From an uncultured Oscillibacter sp. (GTDB lineage: Bacteria > Bacillota > Clostridia > Oscillospirales > Oscillospiraceae), in assembly GCF_910579365.1 (NCBI RefSeq), contig NZ_CAJTUX010000095.1:1-7313 (forward strand): a stretch of DNA of 7,313 bases, written 5' to 3'. Made by a program: the position numbers and the translations under genes. Within the stretch, counting starts at the first letter, position 1. Each line of letters starts with the position of its first letter. Shown here piece by piece: positions 5,969 to 7,313 of this stretch. The notes below the pieces were generated by a model. That model ran no database searches, was not told the origin of the DNA, and worked only from the letters and a program-made list of their open reading frames with translations.

Positions 5969-6109
5969 ATGCCGGAAGTCATTTTGTCAGATTATTTCTA
6001 CTCGCTTGGATGGGGAATAAGCATTTACAACTTACCAGGGCGGAACGACCGAAGAACGTTTTGTCCAGTATTTGAAGGAGACTTTACTTCCGGCCCTTCG
6101 GCCAGATGA
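5969..6109 (+). pseudogene. Possible truncated gene start fused to IS630 sequence
   Basis: AAAGGAGG (5953-5960) sits 8 nt before ATG 5969, an arrangement as good as that of real genes here. The frame runs only 46 codons. After about MPEVILS it enters DNA that, in another frame, encodes IS630 transposase, so the rest (YSLGWGISIYNLP onward) is an out-of-frame read of the transposase. I infer that the start of a former downstream gene was cut off when the IS arrived or was rearranged. An RNA methyltransferase of the TrmH/SpoU type often follows rplT in relatives and would be one candidate, but seven residues cannot show this. Confidence 0.3.
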
Positions 6110-6383
6110 CATCGTAGTGATGGATAATATGCGTTCTCACCATGTAAAGGCCGTCCGGGAAATTCTGGAGGCAAAGGGTATGAAAGTCCCGTACCTTCCG
6201 CCCTATAGCCCTGATCCCAACCCTATTGAGAAAATGTGGTCCAAGATGAAAGCCATCCTGCACTGCTGGAAAATCCGCAATTTGAATCTCCTCCCGGAGG
6301 CCATCCAGAAAGCTCTCTCTTGGGTTTCTCCCCTGGACTGCTCCCATTGGTTCGCCGCTTCTGTCTATTGTTGGGTTTTTTGA
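5985..6383 (+). pseudogene. IS630-family transposase, 5'-truncated remnant
   Basis: One frame carries the C-terminal half of an IS630/Tc1-mariner type DDE transposase: QIISTRLDGE, then AFTTYQGGTTEERFVQYLKE, LRPDDIVVMDN (second catalytic Asp, codon 6123-6125), the hallmark VPYLPPYSPDPNPIEKMWSK (third catalytic acidic residue, Glu, codon 6228-6230) and the C-terminal tail ending CWVF. The N-terminal helix-turn-helix and first catalytic Asp are missing. A TAA (6018-6020) interrupts the frame between RLDGE and AFTTY. The 312-nt stretch from TTG 6072 is open but would not make an active enzyme. No terminal inverted repeat of the IS was identified. Its 3' end lies right against the truncated integrase, so it probably took part in the rearrangement that removed the integrase N-terminus. 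Confidence 0.88.
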
Positions 6384-6606
6384 TGATTGCTACAAAATGA
6401 CCGTAGGCGAATGGCTGGATATTTGGCTGGAAACCTACCTGGGAGGCGTAAGACCTTACACGGTCCTGAACTATACCCAGCACGTCAACAACCATATCAA
6501 GCCCGCCTTGGGAATGGTTCGACTTAATAAGCTGAACACCCACACGATTCAACAGTTTTATTATTTCCGAGCTTAAAGCTCGGAAATAATGAATTTGATT
6601 TAAGCC

Positions 6607-6646
6607 GTTTTGCGGTTGCCGCTGTTTACAGCGGCAACCGCAAAAC
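6607..6646. repeat. 18-bp perfect hairpin in the centre of the insertion
   Basis: Arms 6607-6624 and 6629-6646 are perfect reverse complements around a TTTA loop. A further GCC/GGC pair can form outside a 2-nt bulge. No T run follows on either strand, so it is not a standard terminator; it appears to be a structural part of the inserted element. Confidence 0.85.
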
Positions 6647-6670
6647 ATGGCACATATTACTTCCGACCTT

Positions 6671-6700
6671 TCAGTTCGGAAGTAATCAGTTCGGAAGTAA
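6671..6700 (+). repeat. 15-bp tandem duplication at the right end of the insertion
   Basis: TCAGTTCGGAAGTAA occurs twice back to back (6671-6685 and 6686-6700). The first copy closes a perfect 11-bp stem with 6656-6666. The second, together with flanking bases (6691-6703), pairs with 6654-6666 over 13 bp. This looks like slippage or an end duplication in the element. Confidence 0.9.
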
Positions 6701-7313
6701 TATAATGACCTCGGGACTGCTCACGGAGATAAGCCCGGACTGTCACCTAAAACGATTAAGTGCATCCACGGGATTTTTCACAAGGCTTTGCAACAGGCAA
6801 TTGCGATAGGCTATCTGCACTCAAATCCTACGACTGCCTGTGAACTGCCGAAAGCAGAGCGGAAGGACATCAAGCCTCTGGATGATGATGCAATCCGGGC
6901 CTTTATAGAAGCTATCCAGGGACACCGCTTTGAAGTTCTCTATCTGGTAGCGCTGTTCACTGGCTTGCGGCGAGGTCTGCGGCCTGACCTGGGATTGTGT
7001 AGACCTGGACTGTGGGACCATCTTCATCAATAAGCAGCTTCAACAGGTTCCGGGACACTCTGGGGAGTTTCGTCTCACGCCTACGAAGAACGGCAAGGGC
7101 CGCATGATTACCCCCGCCGCCTTTACCCTGGACGTTTATGGACATGTCACGGAGGAAATGAAGCGGGCCAGCGCCGACCGAATAGAGAAGTTTATTCAAG
7201 GCGTTTCCGGGACCTAAATGAGAATAAGGGAAAAAATAAGGGAAACCGTTTGGAAAACAGGTAAGCGTCAAATTCCCCCACACCTTGCCGGAGAGCAGAG
7301 GAAATGAGAAAAT

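Larger units (their letters stand above)
6561..6700. mobile_element. 140-bp palindrome-rich MITE-like insertion with TA duplication
   Basis: Removing 6561-6702 restores a continuous integrase frame (THTIQQFY-NDLGTAHG), which shows this is an insertion. It is flanked by TA at 6559-6560 and TA at 6701-6702. The termini are inverted repeats: TTATTTCCGA at the left, and TTACTTCCGA reading inward from the right (9 of 10 match). Each end also forms its own palindrome (6560-6590 around A6575, and 6656-6686), and an 18-bp hairpin fills the middle. No coding capacity is seen. A TA duplication and short length fit a non-autonomous element of the Tc1/mariner-IS630 type. The shared bases would also allow TAT as the duplication. 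Confidence 0.7.
6391..7217 (+). pseudogene. Tn916-type tyrosine integrase, multiply disrupted
   Basis: Pieces of one site-specific recombinase lie in three frames. Segment 1 (6391-6561) encodes the SAM-like core-binding domain start, YKMTVGEWLDIWLETY... through NNHIKPALG to THTIQQFY. A 140-bp insertion then stops it (TAA 6574-6576). Segment 2 (6703-6971) resumes as NDLGTAHGDKPGLSPKTIK, LPKAERKDIKPLDDDAI and LFTGLRRG with Arg I. About 5 nt appear lost near 6971, and segment 3 (6972-7217) continues as EVCGLTWDCVDLDCGTIFIN to RMITPA. There it jumps directly to AFTLDVYGHVTEEMKRASA with the Tyr nucleophile (codon 7137-7139), so the HxxR and GH boxes, roughly 100 residues, are absent. The N-terminal arm-binding domain is also missing. 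It cannot be active. It marks an old integrative conjugative element or related island whose cargo is not in this window. Confidence 0.88.

Noticed and set aside
6560..6703. CRISPR-like array, because of repeated palindromic 30-mers
   Set aside because: Only two similar palindromes with unequal spacing, no spacers of constant length and no cas genes; a palindromic insertion element explains them.
6788..7033. 81-codon frame as a stand-alone gene
   Set aside because: It is the middle part of the broken integrase; its end is an out-of-frame read after the frameshift near 6971.
7223..7245. Two copies of AATAAGGGAAA with a 12-nt period after the integrase, as an attachment-site core
   Set aside because: Only two short A-rich copies, no matching sequence elsewhere in the window and no tRNA gene nearby.
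7218..7307. 29-codon frame after the integrase stop (starts MRIREKIRETVW)
   Set aside because: No ribosome binding site precedes the ATG, which touches the integrase stop; composition and context do not support a gene.

Overview
The window reads as chromosome of a GC-rich member of the Clostridia, most like the gut Oscillospiraceae (Flavonifractor/Lawsonibacter-type). This rests on family resemblance from memory (type II fatty-acid genes with a YrpB/FabK-like flavoenzyme, the infC-rpmI-rplT operon, strong AAGGAGG-type ribosome binding sites, Tn916-type integrase remains), not on a database search.

Bases 1-3594 hold the downstream part of a tightly packed plus-strand fatty-acid synthesis operon: the 3' end of an NAD(P)H-dependent flavin oxidoreductase (likely the enoyl-ACP reductase role), then fabD, fabG, fabF and fabZ. 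Stop/start overlaps (ATGA) join the first three. Together they cover malonyl loading, condensation, ketoreduction, dehydration and probably enoyl reduction. Directly after fabZ, a near-consensus promoter drives a MarR-family regulator (3680-4147), a plausible FabT-like regulator of the operon.

Bases 4148-4437 hold a perfect 16-bp inverted repeat and, on the minus strand, a 31-codon gene with an excellent ribosome binding site. Apart from its initiator Met, its product contains only Gln, Asn, Glu, Arg and Lys.

Bases 4438-5946 are the infC-rpmI-rplT operon (IF3, L35, L20). It has a consensus promoter, a leader of about 150 nt ending in an intrinsic-terminator hairpin just before infC, a plausible antiterminator pairing, a non-AUG infC start and a textbook terminator after rplT. 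The leader fits the L20-leader autoregulation known in Firmicutes.

Bases 5947-7313 are decayed mobile DNA. They contain the 3' part of an IS630-family transposase (5' end lost, in-frame stop) abutting a Tn916-type tyrosine integrase with several separate lesions: a lost N-terminus, a 140-bp palindrome-rich insertion bounded by TA (a MITE candidate of the Tc1/mariner-IS630 type), a frameshift, and an internal deletion removing the HxxR region while keeping the terminal Tyr. No intact cargo system is visible. The items most worth a second look are the Q/N/E/R/K mini-gene, the MITE-like element and the infC leader.
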